A DNA stretch of 64,000 bases from Sphingobium boeckii (lineage in GTDB: Bacteria; Pseudomonadota; Alphaproteobacteria; Sphingomonadales; Sphingomonadaceae): positions 62,001 through 126,000 of the forward strand of contig NZ_JACIJC010000001.1 in NCBI RefSeq assembly GCF_014199215.1, written 5' to 3'. The position numbers and the translations under genes were made by a program. Of the stretch, positions 17,467 through 26,060 are shown one piece after another. The stretch's first letter is position 1, and each line of letters starts with the position of its first letter. Below the pieces are notes generated by a model. It had not been told where the DNA came from. It did not search any database and saw only the letters and a list, made by a program, of their open reading frames with translations.

Positions 17467-18177
17467 TCAGCCGATGGCGCTGCCCTGTCCCCAGAGCGGA
17501 TCCTTCAGACGGCTGATGAACGCGGCGTGGCGGGCAAGTTCCTCCGGGCTTGCAGCATGAGGACGGGGCGCACGGGCCGGACGACCCATGGCAAGAACGC
17601 GCGAAGATTCCAATTGGCTCCCCGCGGATGGGAGAGGGGTTTCGGCCGCCAGCGACAGGCCGATCTGACGGCCGCCGGTCAACTCGACATAAAGTTGCGC
17701 CAGCAATTGCGCATCAAGCAATGCGCCGTGGAGAATGCGGTGGCTGCGGTCGATTCCGTAGCGTGTGCAGAGCGCATCAAGGCTGTGCTTGGCACCGGGA
17801 TGCTTGGCGCGCGCCATTGCCAGCGTATCGATCATCCGATCGGGCAGGATGATCGCGCGGCCGCACTGGCCCAGCTCGTGATTGAGGAAGGAGAAATCGA
17901 ACTGCGCGTTATGCGCGATCAGCGGCGTGTCACCGATGAAGTCGAGCAAGGCCTCCACGGTATCGGAGAACAGGGGCTTGTCGGACAGGAATGTGTCGCT
18001 CAGTCCATGGATCGCCTGCGCTTCGCTCGGCATCGCCCGTTCGGGATTGAAATAAGCGTGGAACACCTGCCCCGTTTCCACCCGGTTGAAAAGCTCGACG
18101 CATCCGATCTCGACAAGCCTGTCGCCGCGCTGGGCGCTTAGGCCGGTGGTCTCGGTATCGAACACAATTTCCCGCAT
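17467..18177 (-). CDS. dnaQ: DNA polymerase III epsilon subunit (3'-5' proofreading exonuclease)
   Basis: A 236-residue DEDDh exonuclease that proofreads replication. Exo I is MREIVFDTETTGL with the D/E pair at residues 7 and 9, Exo II is LIAHNAQFDFSFLN, and the Exo III histidine and aspartate lie in HRILHGALLDAQLLAQLY. The C-terminal tail that binds the alpha subunit is short and variable. The start at ATG 18177 follows the coaE stop by 8 bases. Being next to coaE near the origin is the usual alphaproteobacterial order. Confidence 0.95.
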   Translation of the reverse strand: MREIVFDTETTGLSAQRGDRLVEIGCVELFNRVETGQVFHAYFNPERAMPSEAQAIHGLSDTFLSDKPLFSDTVEALLDFIGDTPLIAHNAQFDFSFLNHELGQCGRAIILPDRMIDTLAMARAKHPGAKHSLDALCTRYGIDRSHRILHGALLDAQLLAQLYVELTGGRQIGLSLAAETPLPSAGSQLESSRVLAMGRPARAPRPHAASPEELARHAAFISRLKDPLWGQGSAIG

Positions 18178-18185
18178 TCCTGCTA

Positions 18186-18779
18186 TTATCGGCGCGATTT
18201 GCCCTTGAGGCAAGTGACCAGATCAACGACTTGAGCCCGCGTTTCGCGCAGCCCGACCCCGGTATCGATCACCACGTCCGCGCGGCGACGTTTCTGCGCA
18301 TCGGGCATCTGGAGATCGAGGATCTGGCGGAATTTCCGGGGGGTCATGCCGGGCCGCGCCAGCACGCGGCGGCGCTGTTTCCAGGCGGGTGCCGAAACCA
18401 CCACGACCAGATCGACCTTGCCCGCTCCACCCCGTTCAAAAAGCAGGGGAATATCCAGCACCACCATCTGCCGCGATCGATGCCGCCGCAGAAATCTGCG
18501 GCGCGCCTCGCCCACAGCGGGGTGGACGATGCGCTCCAGCGCCTGGAGCGCCGCGGCGTTGCCAAACACCTGTTTTCCGATCGCGATCCGATCGAGTCCC
18601 GCGGGTCCGGTCGATCCCGGAAACAGCAATTCGAGCGCGGGCAGCAGCCGTCCGCCCGGCCCCTGAAGCCTGCGCACCGCCGCATCGGCATCGAACACCG
18701 GCACACCGAGCGACTCGAACATCGCGGCCACCGCCGATTTGCCCATGCCGATGGATCCGGTGAGTCCGATGACGATCAT
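18186..18779 (-). CDS. coaE: Dephospho-CoA kinase
   Basis: Last step of coenzyme A synthesis, phosphorylation of dephospho-CoA. The P-loop GLTGSIGMGKSAV is at residues 5-17, FDADAAVR follows near residue 29, and VVLDIPLLFERGGAGKVD is the lid region. Length, 197 residues, is typical. The start overlaps the aroE stop (ATGA). Confidence 0.96.
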   Translation of the reverse strand: MIVIGLTGSIGMGKSAVAAMFESLGVPVFDADAAVRRLQGPGGRLLPALELLFPGSTGPAGLDRIAIGKQVFGNAAALQALERIVHPAVGEARRRFLRRHRSRQMVVLDIPLLFERGGAGKVDLVVVVSAPAWKQRRRVLARPGMTPRKFRQILDLQMPDAQKRRRADVVIDTGVGLRETRAQVVDLVTCLKGKSRR

Positions 18780-19591
18780 GCGATCAGCAAAGCCCTCAAT
18801 GCCTCATCATGCTCACGCGGTGGCGCAGCGCCGAAAAACAGTTCGAACGCGACCGCCGCCTGGCCGACCAGCATTTCCAGCCCGTCGATCGTCGCCAGAT
18901 CGCGCGCTTCCGCCGCCGCCAGCAGACCGGTCTGCAGCGGCGCATAAACGATGTCGTAGACGATGCAATCTTCCGGCTGGGCGGACAGATCAGGCACGAA
19001 TGGCGGCATCGCCTTCATGCCGAGCGCGCTTGCGTTCACGATCAGCGCCGAAGGCGGGAGCATCGCATCCAGTGGCAACGCTTTCCCCTTCAACCCGAAG
19101 GCGGCGAGCAGCGACGCGCCTTTCAGCACGTTGCGGTTGAGGATGGTCACCGGCCCGACGCCGCAACGCGCCAAGGCGAACAGCACCGCGCGCGCACCGC
19201 CACCCGCGCCGATCACGGTCACCGGCTTACCCGCCAGATCGATCTCGGCCAGCGGTGCATAAAAGCCAGCCGCATCGGTGTTGGTGCCGATCAGCGCACC
19301 TTCCGGCGTGCGCAGAATGGTGTTCATCGCGCCGATGCTGGCGCGCACGCCGCCCCGATCCTCGGCAAAATCCATCACCGCCAATTTGTGCGGCACGGTG
19401 ACGTTGCAGCCGCGCCACAGCGGATCCGCCTTGCGGCTCTCGAAATAGGCCGCCAGTTCCTCATTTTTAACATGGGCCGTGCGGAACGCCGCATCGATGC
19501 CGAGTTTTTTCAGCCAGAACCCGTGAATGAGCGGCGATTTGGAGTGCGCGATCGGATCGCCGATCACCTCGGCATAGGGCGTGTCGTTCAT
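18776..19591 (-). CDS. aroE: Shikimate dehydrogenase
   Basis: Reduces 3-dehydroshikimate to shikimate with NADPH in aromatic amino acid synthesis. Substrate-binding IAHSKSPLIHGFW, catalytic lysine in NVTVPHKLAVM, and NADP-binding GAGGGARAVLFAL are present, as is the conserved DIVYAPLQTGLL. 271 residues from ATG 19591, which overlaps the maf stop (ATGA). Part of an overlapping leftward run ppsR-maf-aroE-coaE. Confidence 0.95.
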   Translation of the reverse strand: MNDTPYAEVIGDPIAHSKSPLIHGFWLKKLGIDAAFRTAHVKNEELAAYFESRKADPLWRGCNVTVPHKLAVMDFAEDRGGVRASIGAMNTILRTPEGALIGTNTDAAGFYAPLAEIDLAGKPVTVIGAGGGARAVLFALARCGVGPVTILNRNVLKGASLLAAFGLKGKALPLDAMLPPSALIVNASALGMKAMPPFVPDLSAQPEDCIVYDIVYAPLQTGLLAAAEARDLATIDGLEMLVGQAAVAFELFFGAAPPREHDEALRALLIA

Positions 19592-20184
19592 GTCTCGATA
19601 ATCCCCCGAATCCTCAGATAATCCAGCAATGGCAGCAAAGGCAGACCGAGAATCGTGAACTGGCTGCCTTCGATCTTCGCAAAGAGTTGCACACCCGGCC
19701 CCTCGATCCGGTAACAACCCACGCACCCGGCGACATGCTCATATTCCGCGTCGAGATAGGCTTCGATGTAAGCGTCCGAGAGCGTCCGCACCGTCATCTT
19801 GACCCGATCCACATGCCGCCAGACGGCGCGACCATGCTCCGCGATCACTCCTGCGCTGTAGAGACTGTGCGTCCGCCCCGATAGCAGCCGAAGCTGCGCC
19901 GCGGCCTCAGCGCGATCCCCCGGCTTGTCGAGCATGGTGCCATCGTCGAGCACCAGGGTCTGGTCAGCGCCCAAAACGAGCGCACCGGGCAAACGCCCGG
20001 AAACGCGCACCGCCTTCAACTCCGCCAGCGCATCGGCCAGATCACGCGCGCTCAATCCATCGGCCCGCAGACTGGCCTTGGCCGCTTCTTCGTCCACGCC
20101 TGCCGCCATGGCGTCATGTGGCACACCGGCGGCGTCGAGCATGGCGCGCCGGGCGGCGCTTTGCGATGCCAGCACCAGGGTCAT
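19588..20184 (-). CDS. Maf/YceF-type nucleoside triphosphate pyrophosphatase
   Basis: A 198-residue Maf-family protein that hydrolyses modified or canonical nucleotides (house-cleaning). The N terminus MTLVLASQSAARRAML is the phosphate-binding signature; LVLGADQTLVLDDGTMLDKP holds the acidic metal site. A cysteine-containing GCVGCYRIEGPGVQLF segment replaces the common AGGYQIQG; that is within known family variation. The start overlaps the ppsR stop (ATGA). Confidence 0.9.
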   Translation of the reverse strand: MTLVLASQSAARRAMLDAAGVPHDAMAAGVDEEAAKASLRADGLSARDLADALAELKAVRVSGRLPGALVLGADQTLVLDDGTMLDKPGDRAEAAAQLRLLSGRTHSLYSAGVIAEHGRAVWRHVDRVKMTVRTLSDAYIEAYLDAEYEHVAGCVGCYRIEGPGVQLFAKIEGSQFTILGLPLLPLLDYLRIRGIIET

Positions 20185-21005
20185 GCCGCGCCCTGCGCGC
20201 TATGGCGTTCGTTGAACAGGTTGATGATGGCCGCTGCGGTTTCCTCGATGGACCGTCGCGTCACATCGATCACCGGCCAGCCGTTATCGGCATAGATCCG
20301 TCGCGCGAACGCCACCTCGCGCGCAACAGCCTCTTGATCGACATAGTCGGTTTCGGGTGCCTGATTGAGCGAAAGCAGCCGGTTCCGCCGGATCTGCACC
20401 AGTCGGTCCGGACTGGTCGTCAGCCCCACGACAAGCGGGTTTTTGAGATTGTAGAGCGTGTCCGGCGGCGGCGATTCCAGCACGATCGGTATATTCGCGG
20501 TCTTGTAACCGCGATTGGCCAGATAGATGGATGTCGGGGTTTTGGAGCAACGCGATACGCCGGCAAGAACGATATCGGCCGCCTCCCAGTTTTCCCAGCC
20601 CACGCCATCGTCATGCGCGATGGTAAACTGAATCGCATCCACGCGCGCGAAATACGCCGCATCGAGGATATGCTGTCGGCCTGGCCGGGCCTTGGCTTCC
20701 TGGCCCAGCAGGTTTGACAGTGCATCGGTCACCGGATCAAGCGCGGCTACCATGGGCAGGCCCAGCGCCAGGCAGCGCGTTTCCAGCTTGCGTCGGGTTT
20801 CGGCATTGACCAGCGTGAAGAGCACCAGCCCGGGATTTTGCGCGATATCGATGAGGATTCGATCCAGATGGCCTTCGGAGCGCACCATCGGCCAGAAATG
20901 TTTGATGGTCTCCACCCCATCGAACTGGGCGAGCGCGGCCTTGGCGATATTCTCCAGCGTTTCGCCGGTGGAGTCCGAGAGCAAATGGAGGTGAAGCCGG
21001 GTCAT
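20181..21005 (-). CDS. ppsR: Pyruvate, water/phosphate dikinase regulatory kinase-pyrophosphorylase (DUF299)
   Basis: A 274-residue bifunctional enzyme that inactivates PEP synthase or PPDK by ADP-dependent phosphorylation and reverses it with phosphate. The start MTRLHLHLLSDSTGETL and the P-loop-like GVSRCSKTPTSIYLA are diagnostic. This is the RP001 homologue that flanks the origin in Rickettsia and Caulobacter. The start at ATG 21005 lies 10 bases from the first DnaA box, so replication and expression elements are close together. The dikinase target is outside the window. Confidence 0.92.
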   Translation of the reverse strand: MTRLHLHLLSDSTGETLENIAKAALAQFDGVETIKHFWPMVRSEGHLDRILIDIAQNPGLVLFTLVNAETRRKLETRCLALGLPMVAALDPVTDALSNLLGQEAKARPGRQHILDAAYFARVDAIQFTIAHDDGVGWENWEAADIVLAGVSRCSKTPTSIYLANRGYKTANIPIVLESPPPDTLYNLKNPLVVGLTTSPDRLVQIRRNRLLSLNQAPETDYVDQEAVAREVAFARRIYADNGWPVIDVTRRSIEETAAAIINLFNERHSAQGAA

Positions 21006-21015
21006 TGCGCTTCTT

Positions 21016-21024
21016 TGTGGATAA
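21016..21024 (-). promoter_or_regulatory. DnaA box, perfect
   Basis: Plus strand TGTGGATAA, the exact complement of TTATCCACA. It lies 11 bases upstream of the ppsR start. Confidence 0.85.
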
Positions 21025-21094
21025 AACCGGGATATTTCCAGCAAAAGACGCATCCGCGTCCCGATCGACGATTCCATCCCCGCTCGGATGGATT

Positions 21095-21103
21095 TCATCC
21101 ACA
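21095..21103 (+). promoter_or_regulatory. DnaA box, one mismatch
   Basis: TCATCCACA matches TTATCCACA at 8 of 9 positions and is in opposite orientation to the two perfect boxes. Confidence 0.6.
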
Positions 21104-21137
21104 GCTTGTCCCCGGTCGATCGTCAAAGTCCAATGCC

Positions 21138-21146
21138 TGTGGATAA
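21138..21146 (-). promoter_or_regulatory. DnaA box, perfect
   Basis: Plus strand TGTGGATAA, second exact match, central in the ppsR-hemE gap. Confidence 0.85.
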
Positions 21147-21260
21147 CGGGGATCAAGAACACGAATCCGAGCCTTTATGGAGCTTTTGCGCGGTCAAGCT
21201 GTTGGCAAAAATGCGGACAGCGAATAAGCCCCGTCATCCACGCGACCAACTACCACTCCA

Positions 21261-21290
21261 ATCCAATTAAAGAATCTTTCTATTATAGAA
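21261..21290. other. AT-rich candidate DNA unwinding element
   Basis: Six of these 30 bases are G or C (20%) in an otherwise GC-rich region. It sits at the hemE end of the gap beyond the DnaA boxes, as expected for a duplex unwinding element. It could also carry the hemE promoter. Confidence 0.5.
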
Positions 21291-21312
21291 GAGGGGACAC
21301 GCTCTGTCCGAA

Positions 21313-22329
21313 ATGCCGAAATTGCTCCGTGTGCTCAAAGGCGCGCAGGAAGAGGTTCCGCCCATCTGGCTCATGCGTCAGGCGGGCCGTTATCTGCCCG
21401 AATATCGCGCATTGCGTGCGGACAAGGGCGGGTTCCTGGCGCTGGTGAACGACAGCACCGCAGCGGCGGAAATCACGCTTCAGCCGATCAAGCGGTTTGG
21501 CTTTGACGGCGCGATCCTCTTTTCCGACATTCTGGTGATCCCGCACGCTTTGGGCCAGGATCTGCGTTTCGAAGCGGGTGAGGGGCCACGGCTTTCGCCG
21601 CCGCTGGTGGATCACGCGCTGGAGGCTTTGCAGGTTGTTCCTGAGCGGCTGGCACCGGTCTATGAGACGGTGCGGCAGGTTCGCGCAGCCTTGCCCCCCC
21701 AAACCACCTTTCTCGGCTTTGCAGGCAGCCCCTGGACCGTGGCGACCTATATGGTGGCGGGGCAGGGGAGCAAGGAGCAGGGCGAAACGCGGCGTTATGC
21801 CTATCGTGATCCCGCGGCTTTTCAGGCGATCATCGATGCGATTGCGACGGCCACGGTGGATTATCTCTCCGGCCAGATCGAGGCGGGGGTCGACGCGGTT
21901 CAGTTGTTCGACAGCTGGTCGGGCAGCCTTTCGCCCGCGCAATTCGAACAATGGGTGATCGCGCCGACGGTGAAGATCGTCCAGGCGCTCCGTGCACGGC
22001 ATCCTGAAACCGTCATCATCGGCTTTCCAAAGGGTGCGGGTGGAAAGCTCCCCGCTTATGCCCGCGAAACCGGTGTGGATGCGATCGGCGTGGACGAGAC
22101 GGTCGATCCCGCATGGGCACATGCCAATCTGCCGGCGGATATGCCCGTCCAGGGCAATCTCGATCCCCTGGCATTGATCACAGGTGGTGAGACATTGAAA
22201 TCTGCAGCGCACCGCATCCTTGCGGCGTTCAAGGGACGTCCCCATATCTTCAATCTGGGCCACGGCATCCTGCCAGACACGCCGATCGCGCATGTCGAGC
22301 AATTGCTGTCCATCGTGCGGGATCGATAA
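21313..22329 (+). CDS. hemE: Uroporphyrinogen decarboxylase
   Basis: Converts uroporphyrinogen III to coproporphyrinogen III in haem synthesis. 338 residues, normal length. The N-terminal signature PIWLMRQAGRYLPEYR with the two substrate-binding arginines is intact, as is GFAGSPWTVATYMV. It is the gene immediately to the right of the origin, followed after 3 bases by hemJ. The ATG at 21313 has a GAGGGG about 15 bases upstream, rather far; a closer non-ATG start is possible. Confidence 0.96.
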   Translation: MPKLLRVLKGAQEEVPPIWLMRQAGRYLPEYRALRADKGGFLALVNDSTAAAEITLQPIKRFGFDGAILFSDILVIPHALGQDLRFEAGEGPRLSPPLVDHALEALQVVPERLAPVYETVRQVRAALPPQTTFLGFAGSPWTVATYMVAGQGSKEQGETRRYAYRDPAAFQAIIDAIATATVDYLSGQIEAGVDAVQLFDSWSGSLSPAQFEQWVIAPTVKIVQALRARHPETVIIGFPKGAGGKLPAYARETGVDAIGVDETVDPAWAHANLPADMPVQGNLDPLALITGGETLKSAAHRILAAFKGRPHIFNLGHGILPDTPIAHVEQLLSIVRDR

Positions 22330-22332
22330 GCA

Positions 22333-22776
22333 ATGATCGGATTTCTGGGTGCTGCCTGGCTCTGGGTGAAGGCCGCTCACATCATCTTCGTCATCTTCTG
22401 GATGGCCGGGCTGTTCATGCTGCCGCGCTTCTTCGTCTATCATCAGGAATCTGTTGCCGGATCGTCCGAGGATGCTCGCTGGATCGAGCGTGAAACGCGG
22501 CTGATCAGGATCATCCTCAATCCTTCGATGATCATCGTCTGGCTGCTGGGATTGGCGCTGGCTTTGAATATCGGCGCTTTTTCGCAAGGCTGGTTTCATG
22601 CAAAGCTGCTCTTTGTCCTGGCGCTAAGCGGTTATCACGGCTGGATGTCGGGCTATGCGAAAAAGCTGGCACGGGGCGAACAGCCTTTGGCAGACAGGAA
22701 ATTGCGGATGCTCAACGAAGTGCCGGGCGCCGCTGCCGCTGTCATCGTGATCCTAGCGGTCGTCCGCCCTTTCTGA
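22333..22776 (+). CDS. hemJ: Protoporphyrinogen IX oxidase HemJ
   Basis: A 147-residue inner-membrane protein with four helices that oxidises protoporphyrinogen IX, the next-to-last haem step. The HemJ motif is [20 protein letters not shown] with FVYH after it, providing the haem-ligand histidine and conserved residues, and LRMLNEVP lies before the last helix. Starting 3 bases after hemE, it is co-transcribed with it. Confidence 0.92.
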   Translation: MIGFLGAAWLWVKAAHIIFVIFWMAGLFMLPRFFVYHQESVAGSSEDARWIERETRLIRIILNPSMIIVWLLGLALALNIGAFSQGWFHAKLLFVLALSGYHGWMSGYAKKLARGEQPLADRKLRMLNEVPGAAAAVIVILAVVRPF

Positions 22777-22924
22777 ACCATGTGGATTGACTTGGAAACC
22801 GCCGCCGCGTAATTCGTGCGACGACCATCCTCTGCCGTTCGCGCAAGAGAGACACCCATATTTTCGTACCGCTGTTTCAAGCGGACCCATCCAGACATCA
22901 CCGAACACCAATCGGAATCTCATT

Positions 22925-24181
22925 ATGCACCTTAAAGAACTCAAGAAAAAAGCGCCCGCCGAACTGGTCGAAATGGCCGAAGAGCTGGGCGTCGAAGGCG
23001 CGTCGACCCTGCGCAAGCAGGATCTGCTCTTCGCTATCCTCAAAGTGGAAGCCGAAAACGGCACCCAGATCATGGGCGAAGGCACGATCGAAGTGCTCCA
23101 GGATGGCTTCGGCTTCCTGCGCAGCCCCCAGGCCAATTATCTCGCCGGGCCGGACGATATCTATATTTCCCCCAATCAGGTCCGCAAATTCGGTTTGCGC
23201 ACCGGGGACACCGTGGAAGGCGAAATCCGCGGCCCCAAGGATGGCGAACGCTATTTCGCGCTGACCAAGCTGGTGTCCGTCAATTTCGACGATCCCGATG
23301 CCGTGCGCCATCGTGTCAATTTCGACAATCTGACGCCGCTCTATCCCGAGCAGAAGCTCAACCTTGATACGCTCGATCCCACGGTGAAGGACAAGTCCGC
23401 CCGCGTGATCGATATCATCTCGCCGCAGGGCAAGGGCCAGCGCGCCTTGATCGTCGCACCGCCGCGTGTTGGTAAAACGGTTCTGCTCCAGAACATCGCC
23501 AAGGCCATTACGGACAATCATCCCGAAGTGTTCCTGATCGTACTTTTGATCGACGAACGTCCCGAAGAAGTGACCGATATGCAGCGCAGCGTGAAGGGTG
23601 AGGTGATTTCCTCCACCTTTGACGAACCGGCGCAGCGCCACGTCCAGGTCGCCGAAATGGTGATCGAAAAGGCCAAGCGTCTCGTCGAGCATAAGAAGGA
23701 TGTCGTCATCCTGCTCGATTCGATCACCCGTCTCGGGCGTGCCTACAACACCGTGGTGCCTTCATCCGGCAAGGTGCTGACGGGCGGCGTGGACGCCAAC
23801 GCGCTCCAGCGTCCGAAGCGTTTCTTCGGTGCTGCGCGCAATATCGAAGAAGGGGGTTCGCTCTCCATCATCGCGACGGCGCTGATCGATACCGGCAGCC
23901 GCATGGACGAAGTGATTTTCGAGGAATTCAAGGGCACGGGTAACTCCGAAATCGTGCTCGATCGCAAGGTGGCTGACAAGCGCATCTTCCCGGCGCTCGA
24001 TGTGGGCAAGTCCGGCACGCGCAAGGAAGAGCTTCTGGTCGACAAGTCCAAGCTGTCCAAAATGTGGGTATTGCGCCGCATCCTCATGCAGATGGGCACC
24101 ATCGATGCGATGGAGTTCCTGCTCGACAAGATGAAGGATTCGAAGACCAACGAAGACTTTTTCGATTCGATGAACCAGTAA
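22925..24181 (+). CDS. rho: Transcription termination factor Rho
   Basis: Hexameric RNA helicase that ends transcription. 418 residues: Rho N-domain ([20 protein letters not shown]), cold-shock-like RNA-binding domain ([13 protein letters not shown]), P-loop [12 protein letters not shown] and Walker [18 protein letters not shown]. The start MHLKELK is the family start, preceded by CGGAA; a 148-base leader separates it from hemJ and may carry autoregulation, which is common for rho. Part of the conserved origin-proximal order. Confidence 0.97.
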   Translation: MHLKELKKKAPAELVEMAEELGVEGASTLRKQDLLFAILKVEAENGTQIMGEGTIEVLQDGFGFLRSPQANYLAGPDDIYISPNQVRKFGLRTGDTVEGEIRGPKDGERYFALTKLVSVNFDDPDAVRHRVNFDNLTPLYPEQKLNLDTLDPTVKDKSARVIDIISPQGKGQRALIVAPPRVGKTVLLQNIAKAITDNHPEVFLIVLLIDERPEEVTDMQRSVKGEVISSTFDEPAQRHVQVAEMVIEKAKRLVEHKKDVVILLDSITRLGRAYNTVVPSSGKVLTGGVDANALQRPKRFFGAARNIEEGGSLSIIATALIDTGSRMDEVIFEEFKGTGNSEIVLDRKVADKRIFPALDVGKSGTRKEELLVDKSKLSKMWVLRRILMQMGTIDAMEFLLDKMKDSKTNEDFFDSMNQ

Positions 24182-24203
24182 ACCGGAGCCGCGTTCAAAC
24201 CTC

Positions 24204-24929
24204 ATGATTGATCTGCTCGCCTTCGCGTCCGCCGCGATTTCCACGCCCGGCCTTGGCTCCCCCGCGGAGATCTGGGGTCATATCGTCAATGATTTCTCGA
24301 ACATCTCCTCGCCCAGCCAGCTTGCTGCGTTCGGGCAGGTGCTGATGATCGATATCATGCTGGCGGGTGACAACGCCATCGTGGTCGGGGCGCTGGCGGC
24401 GGGCCTGCCCGCGGCGCAGCGCAAGAAGGTGATCCTGATCGGCATCATTGCCGCGCTCGTGTTGCGCATCGGCTTTGCCCTGGTGGTGAGCCAGCTCATG
24501 CAGATCGTCGGATTGATCCTGGCGGGCGGCCTGTTGCTATTGTGGGTTTCCTGGAAAATGTACCGCGAATTGCACCCGGCCGGCAGCAGCGCGGGTTCGG
24601 AAGAGATTGAAGGCGACGAACATAGCGGCGTAAAGCCTGCCAAGAGCTTTGCCGCTGCCGCATGGGCCGTGGCCGTGGCTGACGTATCGATGAGCCTGGA
24701 CAATGTTTTGGCGGTCGCGGGTGCGGCGCGGGACCATCCCGGCATCCTGATCATCGGCCTGATCCTGTCCGTGGCCTTGATGGGCATCGCGGCCAACGTC
24801 ATCGCCAAATATATCGAGCGCTTCCGCTGGATCGCCTATATCGGGCTTCTGGTGATCATCTATGTCGCCGGCAAGATGATCTATGAAGGCGTGATCGATC
24901 CCAATGTGGGCTTGATGACCCTGTTTTAG
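24204..24929 (+). CDS. TerC family integral membrane protein (YjbE-like)
   Basis: A 241-residue membrane protein with about seven helices. The TerC signatures are present: DIMLAGDNAIVVGALAAGLP with the acidic GDN, and DVSMSLDNVLAVAGAA. Members export manganese or other metals or act in tellurium resistance. No yybP-ykoY-like riboswitch fits in the 22-base gap after rho, so metal control, if any, is elsewhere. Confidence 0.88.
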   Translation: MIDLLAFASAAISTPGLGSPAEIWGHIVNDFSNISSPSQLAAFGQVLMIDIMLAGDNAIVVGALAAGLPAAQRKKVILIGIIAALVLRIGFALVVSQLMQIVGLILAGGLLLLWVSWKMYRELHPAGSSAGSEEIEGDEHSGVKPAKSFAAAAWAVAVADVSMSLDNVLAVAGAARDHPGILIIGLILSVALMGIAANVIAKYIERFRWIAYIGLLVIIYVAGKMIYEGVIDPNVGLMTLF

Positions 24930-24961
24930 GCCAAGCATGGTCCGGCGGAGCGGGGGGCGAA

Positions 24962-26020
24962 TTGCGCAATCTGGAAGACCGGACCTTTCTTGTCCTGATC
25001 GCGATCGTATCGCTGGCACTGGCCTGGGTGATTGCGCCGTTTTTCGGGGCAATCCTTTGGGGTCTGGTCGCCGCGATCCTGTTCGCGCCGCTCAATCGAC
25101 GGCTGACGATCGCTTTCTCCGGCCGGCGCAATAGCGCAGCGGCGGTCACGTTGCTTGTGATCATCGCCATGATCATCCTGCCCGCCATTCTGCTGGGCAT
25201 TTTCCTGCTTCAGGAGGCGGCGTCGATCTATGTCCGCATCCAGAGCGGACAGATCGATTTCGCGCATTATTTCCAGCAGATGCAGAGCATCTTGCCGGGA
25301 TGGGCCACCGCATTGCTCCGCCGGCTGGGCCTGACCAATGTGGGCGAGGTCCGTGAAACGATCGCCGCGGGCATTACCGACAGGTTTCAGGCTCTGGCCG
25401 CCCAGGCCTTTATAATCGGTCAAAGCGCCTTCGTGTTTTTCGTCGCCTTGGGCGTCATGCTCTATCTGCTCTTCTTCCTGTTGCGTGATGGCGATGAGAT
25501 CGAGGCGAAGGTGCGTCGCGCCATTCCCCTGCGGGCTGAACAAAGCGAAGCCTTGGCGGAAAAGTTCGTCGCGGTGATCCGTGCCACGATCAAGGGCAGT
25601 GTGATCGTGGCGATCATTCAGGGAACGATCGGGGGGCTGGTATTCTGGTCCATCGGCGTCGAGGGCGCGCTGATCTGGGGCGTGCTGATGGGGTTCTTCT
25701 CATTGCTGCCCGCGATCGGCACGGGCCTGGTCTGGGTGCCCGTCGCCATTTACATGTTTGTGACCGGGGCGGTGTGGGAAGGGGCCGTCCTGGTGGTCTG
25801 CGGGCTGTTCGTGATTGGCATGGTGGACAATATCCTGCGTCCGATCCTGGTCGGCCGCGAAGCCCGTATGCCCGATTATATCGTATTGGTCTCCACCCTG
25901 GGCGGTATCGAGGTGTTCGGCTTTCACGGCTTCATCATCGGCCCGGTGATTGCCGCGCTGTTCATGGCCGCCTGGGATATCCTGACCAATTTGCGCACGG
26001 CCGCTCCGCAACAGGGTTAG
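24962..26020 (+). CDS. AI-2E family transporter (PerM-type)
   Basis: A 352-residue membrane protein with around eight helices in two groups separated by an extracellular region rich in Gln. The C-terminal half carries the family block GFFSLLPAIGTGLVWVPVAIY and VDNILRPILVGREARMPDYIVLVSTLGG. The start is TTG 24962 with a G-rich stretch just upstream; no in-frame ATG exists near it. Family members include an autoinducer-2 exporter and a sodium/proton antiporter; function here is unspecified. Confidence 0.85.
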   Translation: MRNLEDRTFLVLIAIVSLALAWVIAPFFGAILWGLVAAILFAPLNRRLTIAFSGRRNSAAAVTLLVIIAMIILPAILLGIFLLQEAASIYVRIQSGQIDFAHYFQQMQSILPGWATALLRRLGLTNVGEVRETIAAGITDRFQALAAQAFIIGQSAFVFFVALGVMLYLLFFLLRDGDEIEAKVRRAIPLRAEQSEALAEKFVAVIRATIKGSVIVAIIQGTIGGLVFWSIGVEGALIWGVLMGFFSLLPAIGTGLVWVPVAIYMFVTGAVWEGAVLVVCGLFVIGMVDNILRPILVGREARMPDYIVLVSTLGGIEVFGFHGFIIGPVIAALFMAAWDILTNLRTAAPQQG

Positions 26021-26060
26021 TCTGTCGTCTTTCCCGATGGTCAGGGGTGGGTTGTAACCC

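Larger units (their letters stand above)
21006..21312. other. Candidate chromosomal replication origin (oriC)
   Basis: This 307-base gap between ppsR and hemE holds two perfect TTATCCACA DnaA boxes (reverse strand at 21016-21024 and 21138-21146), one 8/9 match TCATCCACA at 21095-21103 and a weaker TCATCCACG at 21234-21242. A 30-base AT-rich stretch follows. Three GANTC sites (21070, 21163, 21272), possible CcrM methylation targets, also occur. The gene pair matches the mapped origin context in Caulobacter and Rickettsia. Genes point away from it on both sides. Confidence 0.82.

Noticed and set aside
21283-22599. 438-codon minus-strand frame opposite hemE and hemJ
   Set aside because: Both genes on the plus strand show diagnostic motifs; this is an antisense shadow.
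24182-24203. yybP-ykoY manganese riboswitch before the TerC gene
   Set aside because: Only 22 bases separate rho from the TerC gene, far too short.
26040-26060. Bidirectional terminator between the AI-2E transporter and hydrolase genes
   Set aside because: The only inverted repeat is a 5-bp stem with a 2-base loop and no T-run on either strand.
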